Below, piece after piece: positions 23,846 to 32,950 of a stretch of 64,000 nt of DNA. The translations under genes were made by a program, and so were the position numbers. The notes under the pieces were generated by a model that saw only the letters and a list, made by a program, of their open reading frames with translations, did no database searches and had not been told where the DNA came from. Origin of the DNA: Achromobacter pestifer (GTDB taxonomy: Bacteria > Pseudomonadota > Gammaproteobacteria > Burkholderiales > Burkholderiaceae_B); contig NZ_CP053985.1 of assembly GCF_013267355.1 (NCBI RefSeq), forward strand, positions 4,092,001 through 4,156,000, read 5' to 3'. The stretch's first letter is position 1, and each line of letters opens with the position of its first letter.

Positions 23846-26005
23846 ATGCAACGCTTCTATCTGTATGCCCCCTTGGTCGGCGCCGGACTGCTGACCGCCG
23901 CCATGGCCGCGCCCAGCGCCGCGGCCGATATTCCGCAACTGCCGTCGATCCAGGTCACCGCCGAAGGCCAGCCCGATGACGGCCGCCTGCGGCCGATGGG
24001 GGCGACGCCGCCCGCAGCCTCGATCGACCACAATGTCACGCAGGCGGTCAGCGTGGTCGACAGCCAGGACATCGACCGCCTGAACACCATGAGCACGCTC
24101 GACCTGCTGGGCCGCGTGCCCAACGCCACCATCAGCCGCAGCGGCGGCATCGCCGGCACGTTGTTCCTGCGCGGGCTGAACACCAACGACATGCGGGTGC
24201 CGATGTTCATCGACGGCGACCGCTTCCGCGGCCGCAATACGCTGCAGTTCATGCTCATCAGTCCGACCGAGATCGAACAGGTCGACGTGGTGCGCGGGCC
24301 GAACTCCTCGCGCTTCGGCAGCGACGGCCTGGGCGGACTGGTCAATTTCGTGACCAAGCGGGCGCATGGCAACCTGAGCCAGCCCTTCGGCCTGAACGGC
24401 GGCGAAGCTTCGGTCACGTACAACACCAACGGCGATGGCGTGCAGAGCAACGTGGCGCTGGAAGGCGCCGGCGACGGCTTCGACCTGCGCGTCTACGCCA
24501 CCGGACGCCGCGCCAGCAACTACGACAGCGCGGCGGGCGAAGTGCCCAACAGCGACTTCCGCGGCGCCGGCGGGGGCATCGTGCTGGGCTACATGCCCGA
24601 TGCCCGTCAGCGCATCGAGGCCAGCGCGCGCGTGGCCTACGTCAAGGACGGCGCGGCCGGGACCGTGCCGCCATATCCACTGAGCTACAGCCGCCGCGAT
24701 CCGTTGAAGGTCAAGCAGGGCAGGCTGGCCTACACGGGCGAGTTCGACGGCGCCATCAGCGTGCTCAAGGCCAGCGTCTATGTGAACGAGTTCGGCACCG
24801 TCATGGCTACGCATAACCAGACCAATCCGGCGCGCGTGGTCGATGCGCGCAACAACGTGATCGGTCCCGTCGTGTGGGGCGGCAGCGTTGCCGCGACGGT
24901 GCCGTGGGCCGACACCAACACGACCTTCGGCCTGGACTTCATGCATGAACGCCGTCCCGGATCGGAATCGCGCAGCGATATCACGGTGCGTCGTCCGAAT
25001 GGCACCACCACGACCACCAGCACGCCCTACGTCAAGACGGGGCCAGACCAGTACCAGACCAACGTCGGCGCGTTCCTGACCACGGAATGGAAGCCCGCTC
25101 CCAAGTGGACCGTTACCGCCGGCGGCCGGTTCGACTGGTTCAAGTCGGATGTGGGCTTGGAGCCCTTGCCGTCGCCTAATCTGCTGCCGGCCTTCCGCGC
25201 CGCGCAGAACACGACCGAGACTGCCACCACCGGCAGCCTGGGGCTGTCCTACCGCGCCACTGACGTGGTCGAACTGCTGGGCAGCGTGGGCAGTTCGTTC
25301 CGCATGCCGTGGACCTCGGAGATGTTCAGCAGCGGCTATACCGGAACCAGCTACACCATCCCCAATCCGGGCCTGAAGCCGGAACGCGGCGTCACCGTGG
25401 AAGCCGGCACCCGGCTGCACTTCGAGCAGGCCACGGTCGGCCTGACCGCGTTCCGCAGCAACTACAGCGATTTCCTGGAGAACGTCACCACCACCTACGA
25501 AGGCCTGCCCGCCACGCAGCGCCGCAACGTGGGCCGGGCGCGGATCCAGGGGCTGGAGCTGGATTGGCGCTGGCAGCTGAGCCGCGAGGTCAACCTGTAC
25601 GGCAACGCCAGCTACCTGCACGGCACCAACCGCACGACGGACACGCCGCTGCAATCGATCGCGCCCTTCAGCGGCCTGGTCGGTCTGCAATACATGAGCC
25701 CCAATGAAGCCTATGCGCTGAGCGGCGAACTGCAATGGGCCAAGGGCCAGAGCCGCTATGCGGAACGCGCGGAGTATCCGGCGGCGGGCTTCGGCGTCGT
25801 GAATCTCTACGCCCAGTTCCAGCTGGATCGCCTGGGGCTGCCGCAGGCTGGCAATACTCAGGTCGTGCTGGGCGTGAACAACCTGTTCGATCGCGCCTAC
25901 CGCACGGCGGCCACCTCATCCAACGTGGCCTACGCCATGACCGATCTGAATCCGCTGCTGGAACCCGGCCGCAGTTTCAGCCTGACGCTGCGCACGCGCT
26001 TCTGA
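23846..26005 (+). CDS. TonB-dependent receptor of the uptake locus
   Basis: A 719-aa outer-membrane receptor. The signal peptide (QRFYLYAPLVGAGLLTAAMA) is followed by a TonB-box-like region (SIQVTAEG), a plug (FLRGLNTNDMRVPMFIDGDR, VRGPNSSRFGSDGLGGLVNF) and a barrel ending SFSLTLRTRF. The plug pattern resembles the haem/transferrin receptor family, but I see no clear FRAP/NPDL haem motif (the region reads FRMPWTSEM and NPGLKPERG). No STN domain. ATG 23846 is preferred; a TTG four codons upstream is also open. It lies 55 bp after the paralogue pair, probably in the same transcript. Confidence 0.87.
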   Translation: MQRFYLYAPLVGAGLLTAAMAAPSAAADIPQLPSIQVTAEGQPDDGRLRPMGATPPAASIDHNVTQAVSVVDSQDIDRLNTMSTLDLLGRVPNATISRSGGIAGTLFLRGLNTNDMRVPMFIDGDRFRGRNTLQFMLISPTEIEQVDVVRGPNSSRFGSDGLGGLVNFVTKRAHGNLSQPFGLNGGEASVTYNTNGDGVQSNVALEGAGDGFDLRVYATGRRASNYDSAAGEVPNSDFRGAGGGIVLGYMPDARQRIEASARVAYVKDGAAGTVPPYPLSYSRRDPLKVKQGRLAYTGEFDGAISVLKASVYVNEFGTVMATHNQTNPARVVDARNNVIGPVVWGGSVAATVPWADTNTTFGLDFMHERRPGSESRSDITVRRPNGTTTTTSTPYVKTGPDQYQTNVGAFLTTEWKPAPKWTVTAGGRFDWFKSDVGLEPLPSPNLLPAFRAAQNTTETATTGSLGLSYRATDVVELLGSVGSSFRMPWTSEMFSSGYTGTSYTIPNPGLKPERGVTVEAGTRLHFEQATVGLTAFRSNYSDFLENVTTTYEGLPATQRRNVGRARIQGLELDWRWQLSREVNLYGNASYLHGTNRTTDTPLQSIAPFSGLVGLQYMSPNEAYALSGELQWAKGQSRYAERAEYPAAGFGVVNLYAQFQLDRLGLPQAGNTQVVLGVNNLFDRAYRTAATSSNVAYAMTDLNPLLEPGRSFSLTLRTRF

Positions 26006-26021
26006 ATCCGCCTGTCCATCT

Positions 26022-26088
26022 GGACGCGCCCCGGCGCGTCCTTCAACCCTGACCTACTCTTGCGCCAGCGGGCCGCCATGGCGGCCCG
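26022..26088. other. Two hairpins between receptor and FmdE-like gene
   Basis: An 8-bp stem (26022-26029 with 26034-26041) and a perfect 20-bp palindrome (26069-26088, CGGGCCGCCA and its complement). Neither has a clear T-run. They may attenuate transcription or protect mRNA ends, so the last gene may be expressed less than the receptor. Confidence 0.4.
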
Positions 26089-26115
26089 CGACCGCGCACG
26101 ACACGGAGATATTCC

Positions 26116-26655
26116 ATGACTACCCCCGAACAACGCGCTTCCTCATTGACCGTGATGGCCGAAGAAGGGCCGCTGCCCATCTGTTTCGACGCGGTCCAGG
26201 CCTATCATGGCCACGGCGCGCTTGCCATGTTGGCGCTGACTTTCCAGGGCCTGCGCGGCGCGCTGCCCACGCTGGAGCAAGACGGCGTGCCTGTGCCGCG
26301 CAAGGAGCTGTCCGTCATCAGCGGGCATCCGGGTCCGGGCGTGCGCGACGCATTCGAATTCGTCACGCGCGCCGTCACGCGCGGCTGCTACTCGGTAGAT
26401 CTGACCCTGCCCGAAGCGCGCTACAGCCGTGGCGCGGACAAGTCGTACAGCTTCCATCTGCGCCGCGGCGCGCGCAGCGTCCAGGGCGTGTTGCGCCCGG
26501 GCGTGCTGCCGCCGGAGTTCTTTGATTTGCTGGGAAATCCCGCGCCGGACGCGCAGCGCGTCCACGCCGAACTGCGGCGCGACATCGCCGCGCGGGTCAT
26601 CGCGGCCGAACCCGCAACGCTGTTCGACTTTTTCGTGACAGAAAGCCAGGACTGA
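26116..26655 (+). CDS. Possible FmdE-like protein of the uptake locus
   Basis: A 179-aa cytoplasmic protein that I identify only tentatively. The order AYHGHGALAMLALTFQGLRG, then ELSVISGHPGPGVRDAFEFV, then YSFHLRRGARSVQG recalls FmdE-like proteins (HGH near the N-terminus, an invariant Asp-Ala, and a small beta domain). The usual FmdE cysteine after the HGH block is replaced by the HPGPG turn. FmdE-type genes are often placed beside metal transporters; the molecular role is not known. It follows the receptor by 110 bp and is convergent with the amino-acid ABC genes. Confidence 0.6.
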   Translation: MTTPEQRASSLTVMAEEGPLPICFDAVQAYHGHGALAMLALTFQGLRGALPTLEQDGVPVPRKELSVISGHPGPGVRDAFEFVTRAVTRGCYSVDLTLPEARYSRGADKSYSFHLRRGARSVQGVLRPGVLPPEFFDLLGNPAPDAQRVHAELRRDIAARVIAAEPATLFDFFVTESQD

Positions 26656-26670
26656 CACGGCGCGGACGAG

Positions 26671-26701
26671 GGGGCCGGGCGGGATTCCCGCCATCGGCCC
26701 C
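26671..26701. terminator. Nested GC hairpin between convergent genes
   Basis: GGGGCCG (26671-26677) pairs with CGGCCCC (26695-26701) around an inner GGCGGGA/TCCCGCC stem. There is no T-run, so intrinsic termination is doubtful; it lies between two converging transcripts. Confidence 0.4.
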
Positions 26702-26708
26702 AGCCGTC

Positions 26709-27460
<752 letters not shown>

Positions 27461-27464
<4 letters not shown>

Positions 27465-28210
27465 CGGTTCTTCTCGTTAAAGACCGCGTGCTGGCCGAAG
27501 CGCCGTTCCAGGCGCACCTGCGCGGCGGACAGCACGGAACTGAACACCAGGTAGATCAGCGCCGCCTCGGTGTACAGGATCAGCGGTTCATAGGTGACGG
27601 CGGCAATGCGCTGCGCGGCCTGGAAGATCTCGGGCACGGTCAGCACCGCCGCCAGCGAGGTGTCCTTGACCAGCGCGATGAAGGAATTGGACAGGGGCGG
27701 CACCGCCACCCGCGCCGCCTGCGGCAGGATGGTCCGGCGCAGCGCCTGTCCGCGCGTCATGCTGAGCGAATAGGCCGCTTCCCATTGGCCCTTGGTGATG
27801 GATTCGATGGCGCCGCGTATCACTTCCGAGTTGTACGCGCCCACGTTGAGGGTGAAGCCGATCAGCGCGGCGGGCAGCGGATCCAGCACGATGCCGACGC
27901 TGGGCAGGCCGTAGAAGATCACGAACAGCTGCACCAGCAGCGGCGTGCCGCGGATCAGCCAGACGTAGAAGCGCACCACGGCCACCAGCGGCGCGGGGCC
28001 GAACAGCCGGATCAGCGCCACCACGAAGGCCAGCGCCAGGCCCAGCGCGAACGACATCAGCGTCAGCGGAACCGTGAACATCAGCCCCGCGTGCAGCAGG
28101 GGCCAGAACGAGTCCAGCATCAGCTGCACCCAGGCCGGCACCGCCCAGGTGCCGAGTTGCGCCAGCAGCCAGTCGGGCAGGACGGCTTGCAGCCAGGGGG
28201 GTAGCGTCAT
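27461..28210 (-). CDS. Amino-acid ABC transporter permease
   Basis: A 249-aa inner-membrane permease with about five helices and the HisM/GlnP-type coupling region (EAAYSLSMTRGQALRRTILP, then QAARVAVPPLSNSFIALVKD). It works with the ATPase and the cystine-type binding protein on either side. It follows the binding-protein gene by 15 bp. Confidence 0.92.
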
Positions 28211-28225
28211 GTGCGCTCCGCTCGT

Positions 28226-29008
28226 TTATTGCGCCGACAGGTCCGTGCCGAAGTACTTGACCGAGATGGTCTTGTAGGTGCCGTCCGCCTTGATGTCGGC
28301 CAGCGCCTTGTTGATGGCGGCCTGCAGTTCGGGATTGCCCTTGCGGATCAGCACGCCCGAGTTGCTGAACTCGGCGGTCTTGTCGGTGGCGGCGATCTTG
28401 ACCTTGGCATTGGGCTTCTGCTTCTTGAAGTCCAGGAACGACAGGTTGTCGTTCACCGTGGCCTCGACCCGGCCCGAAGTCAGCAGGTCGATGGCTTCAT
28501 TGAAGCCCTGCACCGCGATCACTTCCGCGCCATGCTTTTGCGCCAGCTTGCCGAAGTTGCTGGTCAGCGTGTTGGCGGATTTCTTGCCCTTCAGGTCGTC
28601 GAAGGACTTGATGCTGGTGTTGTCGTCGCGCACGATCAGCACGGCGGCCGACGAGATGTAGGGGTCCGAAAAATCGTACTTGGCGCGGCGCGCGTCGGTG
28701 ATGCCGACCTGGTTGATCACCGCGTCGTAGCGCTTGGCGTCCAGGCCGGCGATCAGGCCGTCCCACTTGCCTTCGACGAATTGCGGCTTGACGCCCAGGC
28801 GTTCGGCGATGGCGCGGCCGATGTCCACGTCAAACCCGGTAAGCTGGCCGGATGCGTCGTGGAACGTGAAGGGGGCGTAGGTGCCTTCGGTGCCGATCTT
28901 GAACACGCCGGCGGATTTGATCTGGTCCAGTCCGGATTGGGCATGGGCCGCGGACAAGGCGGCGACCTGGACGAGGCCGGCGACGAACAGCATACGGAAG
29001 AGTTTCAT
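28226..29008 (-). CDS. Periplasmic amino-acid-binding protein, cystine (FliY/TcyJ) type
   Basis: A 260-aa class II binding protein with signal peptide LFVAGLVQVAALSAAHA. Blocks GTYAPFTFHDASGQLTGFDV, WDGLIAGLDAKRYDAVINQV and YDFSDPYISSAAVL follow the E. coli cystine-binding protein FliY closely, so cystine or a related amino acid is the likely ligand. It is the first gene of the ABC operon. The leader contains short inverted repeats (CTCCAC at 29015 with GTGGAG at 29038), which I cannot assign. Confidence 0.85.
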   Translation of the reverse strand: MKLFRMLFVAGLVQVAALSAAHAQSGLDQIKSAGVFKIGTEGTYAPFTFHDASGQLTGFDVDIGRAIAERLGVKPQFVEGKWDGLIAGLDAKRYDAVINQVGITDARRAKYDFSDPYISSAAVLIVRDDNTSIKSFDDLKGKKSANTLTSNFGKLAQKHGAEVIAVQGFNEAIDLLTSGRVEATVNDNLSFLDFKKQKPNAKVKIAATDKTAEFSNSGVLIRKGNPELQAAINKALADIKADGTYKTISVKYFGTDLSAQ

Positions 29009-29160
29009 GGCGGTGCTCCACGGATGGCAGATATCTCGGTGGAGAGCATCCGTGCCTGCAATGCCCTCCGGCGTAGCCGCACTCTAACAACGCGTCTATT
29101 TTTCCACAAAGCATAAGGAATAGTAAAAATATAGCTGCAAGTCATATGGTGATACCCATG

Positions 29161-29182
29161 CCCCGGCGCGTTTCCGCCGGGG
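29161..29182. other. Hairpin in the leader of the P1 peptidase gene
   Basis: CCCCGGCG (29161-29168) pairs with CGCCGGGG (29175-29182), 6-nt loop, 20 bp before the start codon. It may affect translation. No T-run. Confidence 0.4.
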
Positions 29183-29202
29183 TTCATCCAGGCAGGACTT
29201 CG

Positions 29203-30288
29203 ATGGAGATCGGTGTGGAACAGCAATGGAACAGGCGGGCTTTCATGATGGCGGCCGCGGGCGCGGCGGCAGCGGGCGCGATGCCCGCCCAGGCCGCGGA
29301 CGGCACGCGGCTGATGCCGGGCAGCGGCAGCATCACGCAGGTGGCGGGGCTGCGGGTAGGGCACTACACCGACACGCGCCGTCCCACGGGCTGCACCGTC
29401 ATCATCGCCGAGGCCGGCGCGACCGCCGGGGTCGATGTGCGCGGCGCGGCGCCGGGCACGCGCGAGACCGACCTGCTCAATCCCGTCAACATGGTGGAAA
29501 AGGTGCACGCCGTGGTGCTGTCTGGCGGCAGCGCGTTTGGTCTGGATGCGGCCTCGGGCGTCATGCGCTATCTGGAAGAAAAGAAGATCGGCTTTGACGT
29601 GGGCGTGGCGCACGTGCCCATCGTGCCTTCGGCCATCCTGTTCGACCTGGGCGTGGGCGACGCCTCGATCCGGCCGGACGCGGCCGCCGGTTACCAGGCC
29701 TGCAAATCGGCCACGGACGCCGCGCCGCAGGAGGGCAACGTGGGCGCGGGAGCGGGCGCGACAGTGGGCAAGCTGTATGGCCCCAAGCGCGCCATGAAGG
29801 GCGGCATCGGCAGCGCCTCGCTGACCGTGGCGGGCGTGACGGTGGGCGCCATCGTCGCGGTCAATGCGGTGGGCGACGTGGTGGACCCGGCCACCGGGCG
29901 CATCCTGGCCGGCGCGCGCACCGCGGACGGCAAGATGCTGCTGGACACCCGCGCCGCCATCCTGGCGGGCGACCTGCCCAAGTCCATGCGTCCGGGCACC
30001 GCCACCACCATAGGGCTGGTCGCCACCGACGCCAAGCTCACCAAGGCGCAGGCGCAGAAGATCGCCGGCATGGCGCACGATGGCCTGGCCCGCACCATCA
30101 ATCCCATCCACACCATGCTGGACGGCGACACCATTTTCGCGCTGGGCACGGGTACGTCCGGCAAGCCGGGCAACGTCATGCTGCTGGGCGTGATGGCGGC
30201 CGAGGCGATGGCGATCGCGGTGCAGCGCGCCATCCTGTCGGCGCGCGCGCTGGAAGGCTATCCGGCGGCGGTGGACTTCGTCGCCTGA
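29203..30288 (+). CDS. P1-family aminopeptidase (DmpA/BapA-like), Tat-exported
   Basis: A 361-aa member of the peptidase S58/P1 family, N-terminal-nucleophile enzymes that self-cleave and hydrolyse L-/D-amino-acid amides or beta-peptides. Family blocks are GLRVGHYTDTRRPTGCTVI, VVLSGGSAFGLDAASGVM and GGIGSASLTV, where cleavage before Ser would expose the nucleophile. The N-terminus NRRAFMMAAAGAAAAGAMPA has the twin-arginine form, so it is likely exported folded. ATG 29203 has an AGGA ribosome site; an in-frame ATG at 29146 would place a long stretch before the Tat motif. Natural substrate unknown. Confidence 0.87.
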   Translation: MEIGVEQQWNRRAFMMAAAGAAAAGAMPAQAADGTRLMPGSGSITQVAGLRVGHYTDTRRPTGCTVIIAEAGATAGVDVRGAAPGTRETDLLNPVNMVEKVHAVVLSGGSAFGLDAASGVMRYLEEKKIGFDVGVAHVPIVPSAILFDLGVGDASIRPDAAAGYQACKSATDAAPQEGNVGAGAGATVGKLYGPKRAMKGGIGSASLTVAGVTVGAIVAVNAVGDVVDPATGRILAGARTADGKMLLDTRAAILAGDLPKSMRPGTATTIGLVATDAKLTKAQAQKIAGMAHDGLARTINPIHTMLDGDTIFALGTGTSGKPGNVMLLGVMAAEAMAIAVQRAILSARALEGYPAAVDFVA

Positions 30289-30373
30289 AGGCCGCGCGTC
30301 CTGACCTCGGCCTGTCACACAAGAGCGCCATCATGGGGGGCGCCGGCGCGTGGCCGGCGGGCGGAGGGCGTGC

Positions 30374-31003
30374 ATGTACAAGGGCGAACGATTCAACGGC
30401 GCGACCCACCTGGCCGGCCTGGCGCTGGCCGTGGCTGCTTCGGGCGCCTTGATCGCTCGCGCCGCCGAACTCAAGGTGGATACGCGGCAAGTCGTCGCCT
30501 GCGCCGTGTTCGCCGCGTCGATGATCGCCGTCTACGCCTCTTCGGTGCTGTTCCATTGCTCGCGCGGCCGCCGCAAGGCGCTGTGGGCCAAGGCCGACCA
30601 TTGCGCGATCTACCTGCTGATCGCCGGCACCTACACGCCGCTGGCCTACGGGCCGGTGGAGCACGGCTGGGGCGCGGCCATGGGCGTGGCGATCTGGGCG
30701 CTGGCCGCCATCGGCATCAGCCGCGAGCTGTGGTGGGCGCGCGGCGCGGCGCCGGCCTTGCCCTTGTATTTGGCGATGGGTTGGCTGGGCGTGATGTTCG
30801 CCGCGCCGATCGCGGGCGCCTTGTCCGCGGCCGGACTGGCCTGGCTGCTGGCCGGCGCGGCCATCTACACCGCCGGCACGCTGTTCTACGCCAATGACCA
30901 GCGCTGGCCGCACGCCCACGGCATCTGGCATCTGTTCGTCATGGGCGGCACGGCCTGCCATTTCGTGACGGTGTTCGGCTTTCTGAGGCTGAGCCCGGCC
31001 TGA
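30374..31003 (+). CDS. Haemolysin III / YqfA-type membrane protein
   Basis: A 209-aa protein with seven predicted membrane helices. Conserved metal-site type residues of the CREST/HlyIII superfamily are present: [30 protein letters not shown] and [11 protein letters not shown]. Despite the name, most members are not toxins; the E. coli relative TrhA affects membrane energetics. It starts 85 bp after the peptidase gene and is convergent with the Lrp gene. Confidence 0.88.
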   Translation: MYKGERFNGATHLAGLALAVAASGALIARAAELKVDTRQVVACAVFAASMIAVYASSVLFHCSRGRRKALWAKADHCAIYLLIAGTYTPLAYGPVEHGWGAAMGVAIWALAAIGISRELWWARGAAPALPLYLAMGWLGVMFAAPIAGALSAAGLAWLLAGAAIYTAGTLFYANDQRWPHAHGIWHLFVMGGTACHFVTVFGFLRLSPA

Positions 31004-31010
31004 GCCGGCC

Positions 31011-31484
31011 CTAACGCCAGCTGGCCAGCGGCAGCATGCCGCCGCGGTTCTTCACTTTGCGCATGACGATATGCGAGGACAGGTTGCGCACGCCTGGGAT
31101 CTTGCTGAGCTTGTCTTCGACGAACTGCGAGAACGCCTTCAGATTGCGCGTGCACACCGTCAGGATGTAGTTGGAGGCGCCCGTCACGATGCTGGCCTCG
31201 GTGATCTCGTCATGCAGCGCGATGCCGGCCAGGAATTCCTCGTGCCAGCCTGGGCGCGACTGGTCCAGCGACACGTGGACGATGGCCTCCAGCTCGAAAC
31301 CCAGTTTTTCCGCGTCCAGCACGGCGCGATAGTTGCGGATCAGTCCGCTTTCTTCCAGCGCGCGCACCCGCCGCAGGCAGGCCGAGGGCGACAGCGCCAC
31401 CTGCTCGGCCAGGTCCTGGTTGCTGAGGTGGCCGTCTTCCTGCAGCCGGTAAAGAATGCGCTGGTCTATGGCATCGATTTGCAT
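31011..31484 (-). CDS. Lrp/AsnC-family regulator, probably of kynurenine genes
   Basis: A 157-aa regulator with a winged helix ([20 protein letters not shown], then [19 protein letters not shown]) and a C-terminal RAM ligand-binding domain ([20 protein letters not shown]). It is divergent from kynU, which is the arrangement of KynR in other proteobacteria, so it likely senses kynurenine and activates kynU; that is inference. Start: ATG 31484 is conventional; TTG 31502 adds six residues. Confidence 0.85.
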   Translation of the reverse strand: MQIDAIDQRILYRLQEDGHLSNQDLAEQVALSPSACLRRVRALEESGLIRNYRAVLDAEKLGFELEAIVHVSLDQSRPGWHEEFLAGIALHDEITEASIVTGASNYILTVCTRNLKAFSQFVEDKLSKIPGVRNLSSHIVMRKVKNRGGMLPLASWR

Positions 31485-31527
31485 GGTGCAATCAAATTCC
31501 AAAAATATTGGTTATGTGCAATCCAAT

Positions 31528-31571
31528 GCGGAAACCTAGGGTATTCCGCGCCTGATTTTGCAATTTATCAG
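31528..31571. promoter_or_regulatory. Inverted repeats in the lrp-kynU control region
   Basis: GCGGAA (31528-31533) with TTCCGC (31544-31549), 10-nt spacer, and CTGAT (31552-31556) with ATCAG (31567-31571), 10-nt spacer. Both lie between the divergent starts and have the long-spaced form that Lrp-type proteins can bind. Confidence 0.4.
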
Positions 31572-31622
31572 CCTGATCGCGCTGATAGTATGTATCCAGA
31601 ATATAGCCCTTTGGAGCAGAAA

Positions 31623-32873
31623 ATGAACACCCGCGACGCCTGCGTCAACGCCGACCGCCTGGACCCCCTGGCGCCTCTCAAAGACCGTTTCGACCTGCCG
31701 CCGGGCGTCCTCTACCTGGACGGCAATTCCCTGGGCGTGATGCCCAAGGCCGCCGCCGCCCGCGCCGCCGCCGTGATCAGCCAGGAATGGGGCTCGGGCC
31801 TGATCCGCAGCTGGAACACCGCTGGCTGGTTCGAACTGCCCGCCCGCCTGGGCGACAAGCTGGGCCGCCTGCTGGGCGCGCGCGACGGCGAGCTGGTCGT
31901 GACCGACACGACCTCGCTGAACATCTTCAAGGCGCTGGCCGCCGCCCTGCGCATCCAGCAGCACGAGCACCCCAAGCGCCGCGTCATCCTGTCCGAGCGC
32001 GACAACTTCCCCACCGATCTCTACATGATCCAGGGCATGATCGACCTGCTGCAGCAGGGCTACGAAATGCGCCTGATCGACGACGACCTGCCGCTGGAAA
32101 AGGCGCTGGATGAGTCCGTGGCGGTGATGCTGCTGTCGCACGTGAATTACCGCAGCGGCCAGATGCACGACATGGCCGCCGTGACCGCGCTGGCGCACGA
32201 GCGCGGCGCGCTGGCCATCTGGGACCTGGCGCACGCCGCGGGCGCGGTGCCGGTGGACCTGAACGGCGCCGACGCCGACTTCGCCGTGGGCTGCACCTAT
32301 AAGTACCTGAACGGCGGCCCCGGTTCGCCCGCCTTCATCTGGGTGGCGCCGCGCCACACCAAGGACTTCTGGCAGCCGCTGTCCGGCTGGTGGGGCCACA
32401 CGCGGCCGTTCGACATGGCCGTGGCCTACGAGCCGGCCGGCGGCGTGCGCCGCTACCTGTGCGGCACCCAGCCCATCGTGTCGCTGTCGCTGGTGGAATG
32501 CGGCCTGGACGTGGCGCATGCCGCCGACATGGCCGAGGTGCGCAAGAAATCGCTGGCGCTGGGCGACCTGTTCATCGCGCTGGTCGAAGAACGCTGCGCC
32601 GGCCATCCGCTCACGCTGGTGACGCCGCGCAAGCACGCCGACCGCGGCAGCCATGTCAGCTTCCGCCATCCCAACGGCTTCGAGGTGATGCAGGCGCTGA
32701 TCGCGCGCGGCGTGATCGGCGACTACCGCGAGCCCGAGGTGCTGCGCTTCGGCCTGACGCCGCTGTACTTCGGCTATGCCGACGTCTGGGACGCCGTCGA
32801 CATCCTGAAGGACGTGCTGGACACGCGTTCCTGGGACAAGCCGGAATTCAAGCACCGCGCCGCCGTGACCTGA
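31623..32873 (+). CDS. kynU: Kynureninase
   Basis: A 416-aa PLP enzyme that cleaves L-kynurenine to anthranilate and alanine in tryptophan breakdown. Family blocks: [48 protein letters not shown] and the PLP-lysine region [14 protein letters not shown] (Lys227). Length is normal. Its usual partners kynA and kynB are not next to it here. The next gene is an amino-acid permease 77 bp downstream in the same direction. Confidence 0.96.
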   Translation: MNTRDACVNADRLDPLAPLKDRFDLPPGVLYLDGNSLGVMPKAAAARAAAVISQEWGSGLIRSWNTAGWFELPARLGDKLGRLLGARDGELVVTDTTSLNIFKALAAALRIQQHEHPKRRVILSERDNFPTDLYMIQGMIDLLQQGYEMRLIDDDLPLEKALDESVAVMLLSHVNYRSGQMHDMAAVTALAHERGALAIWDLAHAAGAVPVDLNGADADFAVGCTYKYLNGGPGSPAFIWVAPRHTKDFWQPLSGWWGHTRPFDMAVAYEPAGGVRRYLCGTQPIVSLSLVECGLDVAHAADMAEVRKKSLALGDLFIALVEERCAGHPLTLVTPRKHADRGSHVSFRHPNGFEVMQALIARGVIGDYREPEVLRFGLTPLYFGYADVWDAVDILKDVLDTRSWDKPEFKHRAAVT

Positions 32874-32950
32874 GCCCCGCGGCGCAACCCCATTGCGCGG
32901 GCCAAACCGGCCCTACATCCATAAAGAGAGCGCAGGACCTGGAGGAGACA

